Assembly: GCA_017694875.1 (NCBI GenBank)
Contig: JADIMG010000064.1
Span: 1-54,740, forward strand
Direction of reading: 5' to 3'
Source: Candidatus Gallipaludibacter merdavium
GTDB lineage: Bacteria; Bacteroidota; Bacteroidia; Bacteroidales; Paludibacteraceae
Length of the DNA stretch: 54,740 bases
Shown here: positions 9,479 through 18,957 of the stretch, in pieces
Layout: every line of letters begins with the position of its first letter
Numbering within the stretch: position 1 is the first letter of the stretch
The notes under the pieces: model-generated
Told to the model about the DNA's origin: nothing
Database searches by the model: none
The model's input: the letters and a program-made list of their open reading frames with translations, nothing else
Position numbers and translations under genes: made by a program

Positions 9479-9634
9479 GCTCGCCTTTCACTACCATTTA
9501 GCAAATTTATCATTATTGCTTTGTCTGATAAAATAGGAATGCAAATCTAAGGTTTGAATAAGATAGGAGGAGGCTCGGCATAAAAAATGTCCGAAACAAG
9601 TTTCGATATTTTGTTCTGCGCTCGCCTTTCACTA
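9479..9634. repeat. Two direct copies of GCTCGCCTTTCACTA before proS
   Basis: The 15-mer occurs at 9479-9493 and 9620-9634. The second copy lies between the -33 and -7 boxes of the proS promoter. The first is followed by ACCATTTAG, not a good -7 box. The remainder of the 322-base gap between cydB and proS shows no gene. Confidence 0.6.
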
Positions 9635-9640
9635 TCTTTG
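9610..9640 (+). promoter_or_regulatory. Promoter of proS
   Basis: TTTG (9610-9613), exactly 19 bases, then TATCTTTG (9633-9640) is a near-ideal Bacteroidetes promoter, 37 bases before the proS start codon. Confidence 0.8.
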
Positions 9641-9676
9641 CACCTGATTTTGAGAATACGAAACAAATAAGATAAA

Positions 9677-11158
9677 ATGGCAAAAGAATTGAAAGAATTG
9701 ACACCACGCAGTGAGAATTATTCACAATGGTACAATGACTTAGTGGTCAAGGCCGATTTGGCTGAAAGCTCTGCCGTGAGAGGATGTATGGTTATCAAAC
9801 CTTACGGCTATGCAATCTGGGAAAAAATGCAACGTGAATTGGACCGTATGTTCAAGGAAACAGGACACCAAAATGCCTATTTCCCGCTCTTCATACCAAA
9901 ATCTTTCCTTAGCCGTGAAGCAGAACACGTGGAAGGCTTTGCCAAAGAATGTGCTGTGGTTACACACTATCGCTTGAAAACCAACGCCGAAGGAAATGGG
10001 GTGGTGGTTGACCCGGAAGCGAAATTGGAAGAAGAACTGATTGTTCGTCCTACTTCTGAAACAATTATCTGGAACACATATAAAAACTGGATTCAATCGT
10101 ATAGAGACCTGCCTATTCTCTGCAACCAATGGGCAAATGTGGTTCGCTGGGAAATGCGTACGAGATTGTTCCTCCGTACGGCTGAATTTTTGTGGCAGGA
10201 AGGCCATACGGCTCATGCCACAGCTGAAGAGGCATTGGCCGAAGCCAACAAAATGCTGAATGTATATGCTGATTTTGCTGAAAACTTTATGGCAATACCG
10301 GTGGTAAAAGGTATCAAATCGGCTAATGAGCGTTTTGCGGGGGCTGTGGAAACATTCTGTATTGAAGCGCTCATGCAGGATGGAAAGGCATTGCAGGCTG
10401 GTACTTCCCACTTCTTGGGGCAGAACTTTGCCAAGGCTTTTGATGTGAAGTTTATCACTAAAGAAAACAAACAGGATTACGTTTGGGCTACTTCTTGGGG
10501 TGTGTCAACCCGCTTGATGGGTGCACTCATTATGACCCACTCCGATGACAATGGTTTGGTGTTGCCTCCGAAATTGGCCCCGTTCCAGGTGGTATTTGTG
10601 CCTATATATAAGAACGAGGAACAATTGAAAGCTATCGTTGCCAAAGCAGAACAGATTGCTGCAGCACTCAAGGCAAAAGGTATCAGCATTAAGATTGATG
10701 ACAATGATACCAAAAAACCGGGCTGGAAGTTTGCTGAATATGAACTCAAAGGTGTACCTGTCCGTTTGGCTATGGGTGGTAGGGACCTTGAAAACGGAAC
10801 AATTGAAGTGTTCCGTCGTGATACCCTCCAGAAAGAAACCCTACCGTTGGAAGGCTTAGAGGAACACATCGCACAACTTCTTGAAGATATTCAGAAAAAT
10901 ATTTACAAGAAAGCCTATGACTATCGTGCTTCCGTTACACGCGAGGTGGATACGTATGAAGATTTTAAGGTGGAAATCGAAAAAGGTGGCTTCCTTTTGT
11001 GCCACTGGGACGGAACGCCGGAAACGGAAGAGAAAATCAAGGAGGAAACCAAGGCTACTATCCGTTGTATTCCTTTGGATGGCGATAAAACACCCGGCAA
11101 GTGTATGGTTACGGGCAAGCCATCTAAGCAACGTGTGTTGTTTGCAAGAGCTTATTAA
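9677..11158 (+). CDS. proS: Prolyl-tRNA synthetase (short, archaeal/eukaryote-like type)
   Basis: This 493-residue class II synthetase charges tRNA-Pro. RPTSETIIW and the motif-2 segment [20 protein letters not shown] are clear. There is no INS editing insertion of the long E. coli type; instead the C-terminal domain ends in FARAY, as in the archaeal/eukaryote-like form. The anticodon-binding domain begins near [10 protein letters not shown]. It is a single gene with its own promoter and a terminator 36 bases downstream. Confidence 0.96.
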   Translation: MAKELKELTPRSENYSQWYNDLVVKADLAESSAVRGCMVIKPYGYAIWEKMQRELDRMFKETGHQNAYFPLFIPKSFLSREAEHVEGFAKECAVVTHYRLKTNAEGNGVVVDPEAKLEEELIVRPTSETIIWNTYKNWIQSYRDLPILCNQWANVVRWEMRTRLFLRTAEFLWQEGHTAHATAEEALAEANKMLNVYADFAENFMAIPVVKGIKSANERFAGAVETFCIEALMQDGKALQAGTSHFLGQNFAKAFDVKFITKENKQDYVWATSWGVSTRLMGALIMTHSDDNGLVLPPKLAPFQVVFVPIYKNEEQLKAIVAKAEQIAAALKAKGISIKIDDNDTKKPGWKFAEYELKGVPVRLAMGGRDLENGTIEVFRRDTLQKETLPLEGLEEHIAQLLEDIQKNIYKKAYDYRASVTREVDTYEDFKVEIEKGGFLLCHWDGTPETEEKIKEETKATIRCIPLDGDKTPGKCMVTGKPSKQRVLFARAY

Positions 11159-11193
11159 TAAATAGTAAGGTTCAGCTTTCGCTGAGATTTTAC

Positions 11194-11233
11194 AAAAAGA
11201 CTGGTTATCCATTATGTGATAATCAGTCTTTTT
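11194..11233 (+). terminator. Rho-independent terminator after proS
   Basis: A 16-bp stem (AAAAAGACTGGTTATC with GATAATCAGTCTTTTT, one wobble) has an 8-base loop and ends in T residues. Confidence 0.9.
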
Positions 11234-11256
11234 GTTGATATTTACGGATTGAAACA

Positions 11257-11287
11257 TTGGAGTTGTAATGCTGAATATCTATTTTTG
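11257..11287 (+). promoter_or_regulatory. Promoter of the retropepsin-like gene
   Basis: TTGG (11257-11260), 19 bases and TATTTTTG (11280-11287) lie 18 bases before the chosen start at 11306. Confidence 0.65.
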
Positions 11288-11305
11288 TGTAAAAATCAGA
11301 TACAT

Positions 11306-12625
11306 ATGAGCAAAATCAGGTATTGGAAGATTATGGCTGTGTTCTGTCTGTTCTTCCCGATAATGCTGCAGGCACAGTCGGTTGATGAGCGGATAGGACA
11401 TGCAATGGATAACCAGTTGTGGTTTCAGTTGAGAGAAATCTATCAGAAAGAAGGAGAGCTGTTGCAAACTCCTTTTATGCGTCCGTTGTCGGATTTTTTC
11501 ATAGCCCATTTTTTCAACCAACCCGATTCTGCCTTACATTATGGCGACTATCTTTTAGAGCATTATCAGAAAGAACTGGGAGGCAGCTTGCAAAGTCTGA
11601 TGTATTTCATGGCCGATGATGCGGCCCGTCTTGGCCTGTTTGCTCATGCAGCTGACATTATGCATGCTTTGAATGAGGCACTACAGACGGCCGGTTTGCC
11701 GAGTAATCCTATTTTTGAAGGTTTCGAACGGCAATATGCGGCTCTTCATGCAGTAGGAGGATTTGCATTGGAAAAGCCAGAGAAAACTTTGTGCATACCT
11801 TTCCGTTATTATTCCGGCAAGCGGAATGACCCGGTCATGATTTTTACTACTGCGTCGCTGAATGGGAAAAACATGGACTGTAACTATGATACAGGTGCAG
11901 GGGTCAATGTTATGTCACATCAAGTGGCGGAAGAATTGGGACTGGCTTTTGTGGATTCGGCCGGTATCAGTGTCGATGGGGTCAATTTGCAAACGAGTCT
12001 GTTTGCCATAGTCGATTCAGTAGTGTGGGGTGAGATTGTCTATAGAAATGTACCTTTTCAAGTGGTGGATTTCTCGACGGGTCATGAAGAGGCCGATGCA
12101 AAATTGGAGGAGATGAATTTTCAATGTGTGTTGGGTAGCCAGTTAATGATGCCATTGAATGAAATATGTTTCGATTTCAAGAATTGTGAGATAATCGTGC
12201 CGCAACATCCCAGCGCCAAGCCGGCTTATGCTCCCAATATGTACCGTTCTGCTTCCAATATGTTTATTGTTTCATTGTATGATGAGCGAATGAAAAAGGA
12301 TATGTACGCTTTGTGGGATACGGGAGCTGCCTATTCGGGTTTATCCAACGGATATTATGAAAAAAACAAGCGTTTGTTTGCAGATATTGTTCCGACAGAT
12401 TCCCTCCGTTATGCAGGTATTGGTGGGGTGGGCTATATAAAGACCGCTTATGTGCCTCTGAAATATAGAATAGGTGAAAAAGAGGCTGTTTGCGATTCGG
12501 TTGCCATTGCTTTGCAGGGTGATATTCAGGCTTCCGAGTATGATATGTTGTTTGGATTGCCTACCATGACTTCATTTGATAGAATGACCATCAATTTTCA
12601 AAATATGTGGGTAATGATGGAGTAG
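11306..12625 (+). CDS. Secreted retropepsin-like aspartic protease, two DTG motifs
   Basis: This 439-residue protein has an N-terminal signal peptide (about residues 1-24, ending near LQAQS), an all-alpha region to about residue 160, and two beta-rich segments that each carry an aspartic-protease motif: YDTGAG with Asp195 and WDTGAA with Asp338. The two motifs in one chain suggest that the active site forms within the molecule, unlike dimeric retropepsins. The likely location is the periplasm or outer surface. Substrate is unknown. The start was set at 11306 because the longer frame includes the promoter. Confidence 0.82.
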   Translation: MSKIRYWKIMAVFCLFFPIMLQAQSVDERIGHAMDNQLWFQLREIYQKEGELLQTPFMRPLSDFFIAHFFNQPDSALHYGDYLLEHYQKELGGSLQSLMYFMADDAARLGLFAHAADIMHALNEALQTAGLPSNPIFEGFERQYAALHAVGGFALEKPEKTLCIPFRYYSGKRNDPVMIFTTASLNGKNMDCNYDTGAGVNVMSHQVAEELGLAFVDSAGISVDGVNLQTSLFAIVDSVVWGEIVYRNVPFQVVDFSTGHEEADAKLEEMNFQCVLGSQLMMPLNEICFDFKNCEIIVPQHPSAKPAYAPNMYRSASNMFIVSLYDERMKKDMYALWDTGAAYSGLSNGYYEKNKRLFADIVPTDSLRYAGIGGVGYIKTAYVPLKYRIGEKEAVCDSVAIALQGDIQASEYDMLFGLPTMTSFDRMTINFQNMWVMME

Positions 12626-12642
12626 GAATAGAGCAACAGGTA

Positions 12643-12685
12643 ATGAACAACAAAGCCCAGCACATAGCTGGGCTTTGTTGTTCAT
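12643..12685. terminator. Bidirectional terminator
   Basis: A 19-bp perfect stem (arms 12643-12661 and 12667-12685) with loop ACATA separates the convergent protease and GH57 genes. It has no long T tract on either strand, but its position and strength fit a shared terminator. Confidence 0.75.
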
Positions 12686-12702
12686 ATGGAATGTTGTTTC
12701 TT

Positions 12703-13992
12703 TTATTCCTGTTGTTTGCTCTTACGGGCACGTGCCGCTTTGAGTTCTTTTTCCAGACGTTCGATTTCTTTTTCCTGGTTGTTGATGGTTTTCAGCAATG
12801 CATTCAACTCTTCATTTTCAATGGTGGTCGGATATTGTTCGTCTACACGTTGGAGGAAATCGGATAAAACGTTCATGTAGTTCATGAATGCTTCATATGG
12901 CGATTCGTAGTTCGTGTCAAATGCGTCTGTGTGGCTCATGTAGCGGAAATGGTCAACGCTTTGCAGTGCCAACCAGTCTTGCTGAAGTGCCTTGTCGGTA
13001 CATAGTCTTACACGTTCGCCCACTGAGTAGAGTTTGTTAAGGGCTTCCTGCTGCAAATCATTACCGGTCCATACACTAAGGTTTTTGGTTTCACCAGACC
13101 AGGAAATGGCTGAATTGGTTGAAAGAGTATCAACTGCAGTCAGTTTCTTTGCAGCTTCAGCGGGTGTAACGAAGCTCATTTTCTGTTCCATTGCAAAATA
13201 AGGCAGCGCTTTGAGGAATTCAAAGATGCCTGTGTAGGCTTGCTGACGTATACCAAACGTTTCGTAACCCATCCACAAGTTTACAATAGGTTCTTCTTCG
13301 GGTATGTTGCTAATCCAGCGGATAAACTTTTCTGCATCAAGTGGGTAGTCCTGCCAGCTATGGTCGTTGAAACGGAATGAAATATCATCGCTCAGTTTCG
13401 GATTTCTTACCAGCAGTTTTGCTTTGTGATTGATTACATTGCTATACATGTAGTTCGGACTTTTCCAACCTAACATGTGTTTGGCACCAGGAATCATTTG
13501 AACGTGATAGCCCATTTTATAGGCAATGTCACCCAGCTCATCGGAATAGATAAGTTCCGAGTTGCAAAGGGTGGTTGGCTTCTGTCCGAAAAGTTGTTCG
13601 ATTCTTTCGGAATGCAGTTTGAGTTGCTTGTCAAATTCATTGATGTCGAATATGGAAGACAAAGAGTGTGCGTAAGGCTCTGCCAAAAATTCGACACTGC
13701 CTGTCTGTGCCAATTCACGGAAACTGTCAATAACTTCCGGTGCATATTGTTCCAGCAGTTCAAGGGTAATGCCTGAGATGGTATATGCACATCTGAACTT
13801 GCCGTTGGAACTTTTAATCATGTCTAATATGGTTCTGTTGGCAGGCAAATATGACTGCTGAGCCAGTTGCTGGATACGATTTTCTGTTTGATAATCATCG
13901 TAATAATAGTGGTCTTGGCCTATTTCAAAAAAACGATAGCGTTTCAACCTGTAAGGGGCGTGCAATTGGAAGCACATGCAAATGTTTCTCAT
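12703..13992 (-). CDS. Glycoside hydrolase family 57 (alpha-amylase-like)
   Basis: This 429-residue protein probably acts on alpha-1,4-glucans. GH57 features are the N-terminal LHAPYR, the nucleophile region CNSELIYSDE (Glu146), and SFRFNDHSW, which holds the candidate acid/base Asp210. There is no signal peptide, so it should be cytoplasmic. The last 30 residues form a charged coiled coil (QEKEIERLEKELKAARARK), which may mediate oligomer formation. It is the third gene of an operon with a GT4 glycosyltransferase and a GH133 debranching enzyme, pointing to storage-glucan turnover. Confidence 0.9.
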   Translation of the reverse strand: MRNICMCFQLHAPYRLKRYRFFEIGQDHYYYDDYQTENRIQQLAQQSYLPANRTILDMIKSSNGKFRCAYTISGITLELLEQYAPEVIDSFRELAQTGSVEFLAEPYAHSLSSIFDINEFDKQLKLHSERIEQLFGQKPTTLCNSELIYSDELGDIAYKMGYHVQMIPGAKHMLGWKSPNYMYSNVINHKAKLLVRNPKLSDDISFRFNDHSWQDYPLDAEKFIRWISNIPEEEPIVNLWMGYETFGIRQQAYTGIFEFLKALPYFAMEQKMSFVTPAEAAKKLTAVDTLSTNSAISWSGETKNLSVWTGNDLQQEALNKLYSVGERVRLCTDKALQQDWLALQSVDHFRYMSHTDAFDTNYESPYEAFMNYMNVLSDFLQRVDEQYPTTIENEELNALLKTINNQEKEIERLEKELKAARARKSKQQE

Positions 13993-14039
13993 CTTTACTA
14001 GGTATTTTGGGGTTTTTATATTCTGTTGTTCATTTGTTT

Positions 14040-15299
14040 TTAGAAGCGGTGTAACACTTGGTTATAGATGGCTCTTACCTTCAATCCTGCGTCATACCAA
14101 CTGATTTTGTTTACTTCTTCTTTTCCGAGTTGATGTAGACTATTGTACATAGCAGGATATTTCACAATCGCATAAATGGCATCGGCCATGGCATCTATGT
14201 CCCAATAATCGGTTTTAATGGCGTGAGAAAGAATTTCTGCACATCCGGATTGGTGGGATATGATGGATGGAGTTCCTACCTGCATGGCTTCAAGCGGGGA
14301 AATTCCAAATGGCTCTGATACGGATGGCATAACGTATACATCGCTTTCTGCCAACATCTCATGTACTTCTCTACCACGTAAAAAGCCTGTAAAATGGAAT
14401 CTGTCAGCAATGCCTTTTTGTGCCACAAGATGAATCATGGCATTCATCATATCGCCGTTTCCTGCCATAACGAAACGCACTCCTTTGGTCTTTTGTAGAA
14501 CGCGTGCAGCAGCTTCAACAAAGTATTCCGGGCCTTTTTGCATGGTGATTCTACCAAGAAAAGTGACAATCTTGTCTTTACGCGGAGTCTTTTTATATGA
14601 GTCGGCGTCTTTGAGTGGTTCAACCGCATTGTGTACCGTAGTAACCTTGGCTGGGTCAATATGGTATTTCTCGATAACGGTGGCTCTGGTCAGATTGCTC
14701 ACAGTGATGATGTGGTCAGCCTCATCCATACCTCTCTTTTCAATGTTGTAAACTGTGGGGTTGACATTTCCTCTTGAGCGGTCAAAATCTGTGGCATGTA
14801 CGTGAATTACCAATGGTTTTCCGGAAATCTGTTTGGCAAATACGCCGGCAGGGTAGGTGAGCCAGTCATGTGAGTGGATGATATCAAAATCCAACTGATT
14901 GGCCAATACGCTGGCCACAGCTTCGTAATTGCCGATTTCTTCTACCAGATTGTCAGGATAACGTCCCGAAAAGTTAACACAACCCAATTCATTTGTTCCT
15001 ATTCTTCTGAAGTCATAGTGGATGCCTTCGCGAAGTCGGAAGAACTCATCAGGGCTCATGAATTTTCCCAGTTTTTCGTTAACTTGATTCCAATCACATT
15101 CTTTCCAGACAATGGGAACATTGCAAGCGCCAATGATTTTCAAAAACGATTGGTCTTCATCTCCCCATGGCTTTGGTATGACGAATGTGATATCCATATC
15201 TTTCTGTTGGGCCATTCCACGTGTAAGTCCGAAACTTGCAGTTCCCAAGCCTCCGAGTATATGAGGTGGAAATTCCCAGCCAAACATTAATGCTTTCAT
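14040..15299 (-). CDS. GT4-family glycosyltransferase (glycogen-synthase-like)
   Basis: This 419-residue GT-B enzyme begins MKALMFGWEFPPHILGGLG, where the glycine loop binds the nucleotide sugar. The C-terminal half has VTFLGRITMQKGPEYFVEAA and the EPFGISPLEAMQVGTP segment (E-x7-E motif) of GT4 retaining transferases. The operon context suggests a role in synthesis of an alpha-glucan, but a donor cannot be assigned. It lies 20 bases after the GH133 gene. Confidence 0.88.
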   Translation of the reverse strand: MKALMFGWEFPPHILGGLGTASFGLTRGMAQQKDMDITFVIPKPWGDEDQSFLKIIGACNVPIVWKECDWNQVNEKLGKFMSPDEFFRLREGIHYDFRRIGTNELGCVNFSGRYPDNLVEEIGNYEAVASVLANQLDFDIIHSHDWLTYPAGVFAKQISGKPLVIHVHATDFDRSRGNVNPTVYNIEKRGMDEADHIITVSNLTRATVIEKYHIDPAKVTTVHNAVEPLKDADSYKKTPRKDKIVTFLGRITMQKGPEYFVEAAARVLQKTKGVRFVMAGNGDMMNAMIHLVAQKGIADRFHFTGFLRGREVHEMLAESDVYVMPSVSEPFGISPLEAMQVGTPSIISHQSGCAEILSHAIKTDYWDIDAMADAIYAIVKYPAMYNSLHQLGKEEVNKISWYDAGLKVRAIYNQVLHRF

Positions 15300-15320
15300 A
15301 TATTTCGTTCGTGTTTTTGG

Positions 15321-17288
15321 TTACTGGTTTGAATTAGATTTATTGTCTTTTTGCTCTGAGTTCTTCAGTGTATGGAGTACTTCAAGTACGGCAGCAACAC
15401 TTCTTGCAAATGACATTCCGCCGTGACCTTTAAATGGAGGATTGCCGTCATACAACTCGTTGAGTGTTCCGATACACACTTCTCTCATTTCGCTTTCAAA
15501 TCCATAGAGCAGACGTTGGATAAACGACAAGCCCGTGCGTTTATAGACTTTCAGATATGCTTGGGCATATGCACCGATAGTGCTTGGCCAAACAGGACCG
15601 TTATGATAATTACGGTCACGTTCCAATTGCCCACCGATGTAGATGGGTCGGTATGAACCGCTTTTGGGGCTGATGGTACGCAAGCCCTTGGGCGTCAGCA
15701 ACTCTTTTGTACATATGTCAACAACCGCTTTTTGTTGTTTGATGTCCAATGGAGAGTAGGTGAGTGCGGCTGCAAATATCATATTGGGACGTACTTCTTT
15801 GTCTTTGTATTCATTAATCACATAATCATACAGATAAAGTCCGTTCCAGAAGGTCTTGATGAAGGAATCCTTGGCAATTTCTGCCTGATAGTCCAGTAGG
15901 TCGGCAGCATGTTCCTGTTGTTTGATTCTTGCCAATTCTGCGCCAAATTTCAGAGCGTTGTACCAGAAAGCATTGATTTCCACAATATAACCCGTTCTTG
16001 GGGTAATAGGGACACCGTTTTCGGTGGCATTCATCCATGTGGCTGGTTTTTCGGTGCCATCCACATACAGCAGACCGTTGTTGTGGAGTATCAGCCGTGG
16101 GTGGTGTTGTTTTCGTATGTAGCTTATAATATCCAATACCAAATCCCCGTACAGTCTTGCAGCCTCTTCTATGGAAGTGAATGCTGCGTATGCCTGAATA
16201 GTTCTGATGAAAATGAGAAGCGCATCGGGAGCGTCCATGTCCTTCAATTTGACTCTTTCATTGTTGCCTTCCATGAAAGCTCTGATTTCACCGACAGCTG
16301 TCTTGTTGACAATAAGGTCCCAATAGTCCATTCTGTCAACAATGAGTGTACAGGCTGGTAATGCAAAGAATTCGTCACGTGCAACAGCCTTGAACCATGG
16401 GTAGCCGGCTATTAGATAGCAATGGTCGTTCTCGCGTTTATAGAATTGTTGGGCAGAGTTTTTAAGGCAGGCAAACATGTCAACTCTGGCTTGGCGGCGT
16501 TCCAGCTCTTTGTCCCACAAGGCTTTAAGGCTTCTTGGCTTTACTTCACTGATACCGGCAGAGAAAATGATTTCATCGCCTTTCTTGATGGGCATCTCAA
16601 AATATCCCGGTACCAACAAATCTTCCTGATACTCAAACCCTCTTTCCTGTTCTTTGTAATATTCAATCCCCTTATACCAGTCCGGTTCATGCTTGTATGT
16701 GTTTTTCTTGGAAAATTGCAGGAACAATTGTGGAAAATGGTTGTAGAGTTGAAATGCGGCGCCGTTTTCAGCTTGTACATAGTTACTGTTTGCATCATTG
16801 TTTTGATGAGTCAGTTCATTGACGCTTCTAAACGCGAGAAATGGACGAAAACGTATGGTTGTAGGAGAATGTGCTTCAACCAATGTGTATTTGATTAATA
16901 CACGTGGTTCAAAAGAAACAAGCATACGTTCTTTGGTGAGGATAACACCTCCAACTCTGTAAGTAGTCTTCGAGATTACTTCACAACTGAATTCCCGGAT
17001 ATACTTGTGACCATTCGGATTGTAATGTCCGTTGGAGTATTTGTGTATGCCGAGGTTGAATTCAGCGCCATGTTGTATGACGGTTTCATCCAGGGAAGAT
17101 AATAATACATAGTTGTCATCACCAATTTCCGGCAATGGCAGAACCAATTGTCCGTGATATTTGCGCGTATTGCAGTCAATCAAAGTCGTGCTGTTGTAAG
17201 CGCCTGCACGATTGGTGCGTATCATCTCTTTGGTGAGAGAACGCTCCAAGTTGGTTAATAATGCTTTGTCAAAATTGAGGTAACTCAT
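15321..17288 (-). CDS. Glycogen debranching enzyme, amylo-alpha-1,6-glucosidase (GH133)
   Basis: This 655-residue enzyme has a beta-rich N-terminal domain (TRKYHGQLVLPLPE) and a C-terminal (alpha/alpha)6 catalytic domain with ARDEFFALPACTLIVDR, PITPRTGYIVEINAFWYNA and HNGPVWPSTIGAYA, all characteristic of bacterial GH133. It should hydrolyse the alpha-1,6 stubs at glycogen branches. It is the first gene of a three-gene minus-strand operon. A -7-like TATCTTGC lies upstream in the 186-base gap to lipB. Confidence 0.92.
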   Translation of the reverse strand: MSYLNFDKALLTNLERSLTKEMIRTNRAGAYNSTTLIDCNTRKYHGQLVLPLPEIGDDNYVLLSSLDETVIQHGAEFNLGIHKYSNGHYNPNGHKYIREFSCEVISKTTYRVGGVILTKERMLVSFEPRVLIKYTLVEAHSPTTIRFRPFLAFRSVNELTHQNNDANSNYVQAENGAAFQLYNHFPQLFLQFSKKNTYKHEPDWYKGIEYYKEQERGFEYQEDLLVPGYFEMPIKKGDEIIFSAGISEVKPRSLKALWDKELERRQARVDMFACLKNSAQQFYKRENDHCYLIAGYPWFKAVARDEFFALPACTLIVDRMDYWDLIVNKTAVGEIRAFMEGNNERVKLKDMDAPDALLIFIRTIQAYAAFTSIEEAARLYGDLVLDIISYIRKQHHPRLILHNNGLLYVDGTEKPATWMNATENGVPITPRTGYIVEINAFWYNALKFGAELARIKQQEHAADLLDYQAEIAKDSFIKTFWNGLYLYDYVINEYKDKEVRPNMIFAAALTYSPLDIKQQKAVVDICTKELLTPKGLRTISPKSGSYRPIYIGGQLERDRNYHNGPVWPSTIGAYAQAYLKVYKRTGLSFIQRLLYGFESEMREVCIGTLNELYDGNPPFKGHGGMSFARSVAAVLEVLHTLKNSEQKDNKSNSNQ

Positions 17289-17474
17289 AGTATGTGTGTG
17301 TGATTCAGATTGTTAATCAATTTGCTATCATGGTAAAATCATAAACTGAAACTTGTGGCAAGATAGTAATAAATTGTGTAATGCACAATATAATTTAATT
17401 CTTTTTAAAAGCAAAATGAGAGTATTTCTTGCAAAGCATTATGTTTTTGGCACAAGATGGCTATACACTTGCAT

Positions 17475-18131
17475 TTAGATGATGAAAAGTTGCTTCATTT
17501 CATGAACAAGGATTTGTTTCGTCTCCTTTTCGTCGATTGCTTTTTGACATTCTGATGCTATGGAACATACTCCTTTGTCAATAAATCCGCATGGATTTAT
17601 TTCTTTGAAGCGTTGCAGGTCTGTATTGACATTCAGTGCAAATCCGTGCATGGTGATATAATGTGAACATCTGACGCCGATTGCTGCAATTTTTCTGGTA
17701 TGGGGAGTTTGCGGTTCAATCCATACGCCGGTTGCTCCGTCTACGCGTTCGCCCTTTATACCGTAATGTTGAATGGTGCGAATGATGCATTCCTCTATCG
17801 TATATATGTATTTTTTCAGCCCGAGGCCAAGACGTTCCAAATCAAATATGGGGTAGCCTACTATTTGCCCCGGTCCGTGATAGGTTATGTCGCCGCCTCT
17901 ATTGGTGTGGACAAAATCTGCCCCTTGTGCCCTCAGGTAGCTTTCTGAAACCAGCAGATTGCTTTGATGTCCGTGTTTGCCTAATGTGTAAACGTGTGGA
18001 TGTTCGCATAGGATAAATGTATCTTCCGTATTTAAGCCGTTTTTTTTGCGTGTTATTTGTTCTTCAAGAATGGCTTCCTGCTTGTCCCATGCTTCTTGAT
18101 AGGGTATGATGCCCCAGTCTATGACATTCAT
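17475..18131 (-). CDS. lipB: Octanoyl-[acyl carrier protein]:protein N-octanoyltransferase
   Basis: This 218-residue enzyme moves octanoate from acyl carrier protein to lipoyl domains, the first step of lipoate synthesis. RGGDITYHGPGQIVGYP (residues 78-94) is the LipB signature. Lys147 in RKIAAIGVR and Cys181 in NPCGF are the catalytic pair. Full length. It lies downstream of rprY but beyond that gene's terminator, so it is probably expressed separately. Confidence 0.96.
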   Translation of the reverse strand: MNVIDWGIIPYQEAWDKQEAILEEQITRKKNGLNTEDTFILCEHPHVYTLGKHGHQSNLLVSESYLRAQGADFVHTNRGGDITYHGPGQIVGYPIFDLERLGLGLKKYIYTIEECIIRTIQHYGIKGERVDGATGVWIEPQTPHTRKIAAIGVRCSHYITMHGFALNVNTDLQRFKEINPCGFIDKGVCSIASECQKAIDEKETKQILVHEMKQLFII

Positions 18132-18183
18132 ATGAATTAGAGTGCTATTGGTGATTCTGACTTTTGTTTTATCAATGATTGAT

Positions 18184-18222
18184 GCAAAAAAAGGACATTC
18201 CCATGTGCAGGAAATGTCCTTT
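18184..18222 (-). terminator. Rho-independent terminator after rprY
   Basis: On the minus strand a 10-bp stem (AAAGGACATT with AATGTCCTTT) is followed by seven T residues. It ends the rprX-rprY transcript before lipB. Confidence 0.85.
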
Positions 18223-18251
18223 AATCTTATTGCATGTTATGGAGAAAGGAC

Positions 18252-18953
18252 TTATTGTTCTGTTGGCATAATAAGTTTGTAGCCTTTACCATGAATGTTG
18301 ATAATTCCAACATTGGGATCATCTTTCAATAATTTACGCAATTTGGTAATATATACATCCATGCTACGTGCATTGAAATAATTGTCGTCAACCCAAATGG
18401 TCTTCAATGCAAAGTTACGTTCCAATACATTATTTGCATTGGCAGCTAAGAGAGTCAGAAGTTCTGATTCCTTGGTTGTTAATTTGGTTACTTTTTCTCC
18501 AATTGACAGCAATTGTTTCTGAGAATCAAATTCAAATTCACCAATCTTATATACAACAACATTTTTTGCTCGTTTTCCGTGTACACGGCGCATGATAGAC
18601 TCGATACGATAGAGCAATTCTTCCATACTGAATGGTTTTGACAAATAATCATCAGCACCAAGTTTGAAACCTTGCAGAATATCTTCCTTCATTGACTTGG
18701 CTGTCAAGAAGATGATAGGTACATCTGCATTTAAGTTACGAATGTCTGCAGCAAGGGTAAAGCCGTCTTTTTTCGGCATCATTACGTCCAATACGCACAT
18801 GTCGTATTTGTTTTTTGTAAAAGCGCGGTAACCAGCTTCTCCATCCGGTTGGAGTTCTGTATCATAACCTTTGGATTGTAGATACTCACGAAGTAATGTA
18901 CCCAAATTTTCATCATCCTCACACAAGAGAATCTTTGTCTTTTCTTCAGTCAT
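18252..18953 (-). CDS. rprY: Response regulator RprY (OmpR family)
   Basis: This 233-residue regulator has a receiver domain with acidic pocket CEDDE and phospho-acceptor Asp56 (VLDVMMPKKDG), KPFS with the conserved Lys, and a C-terminal winged helix ending SMDVYITKLRKLLKDD...NIHGKGYKL. It matches RprY of Bacteroides, which with RprX affects stress responses. It follows rprX by 4 bases. Targets in this genome cannot be read from the window. Confidence 0.93.
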   Translation of the reverse strand: MTEEKTKILLCEDDENLGTLLREYLQSKGYDTELQPDGEAGYRAFTKNKYDMCVLDVMMPKKDGFTLAADIRNLNADVPIIFLTAKSMKEDILQGFKLGADDYLSKPFSMEELLYRIESIMRRVHGKRAKNVVVYKIGEFEFDSQKQLLSIGEKVTKLTTKESELLTLLAANANNVLERNFALKTIWVDDNYFNARSMDVYITKLRKLLKDDPNVGIINIHGKGYKLIMPTEQ

Positions 18954-18957
18954 AATC

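Noticed and set aside
12643-12685. Long palindrome as a mobile-element end
   Set aside because: It lies exactly between convergent genes and is a perfect hairpin, best explained as a shared terminator.
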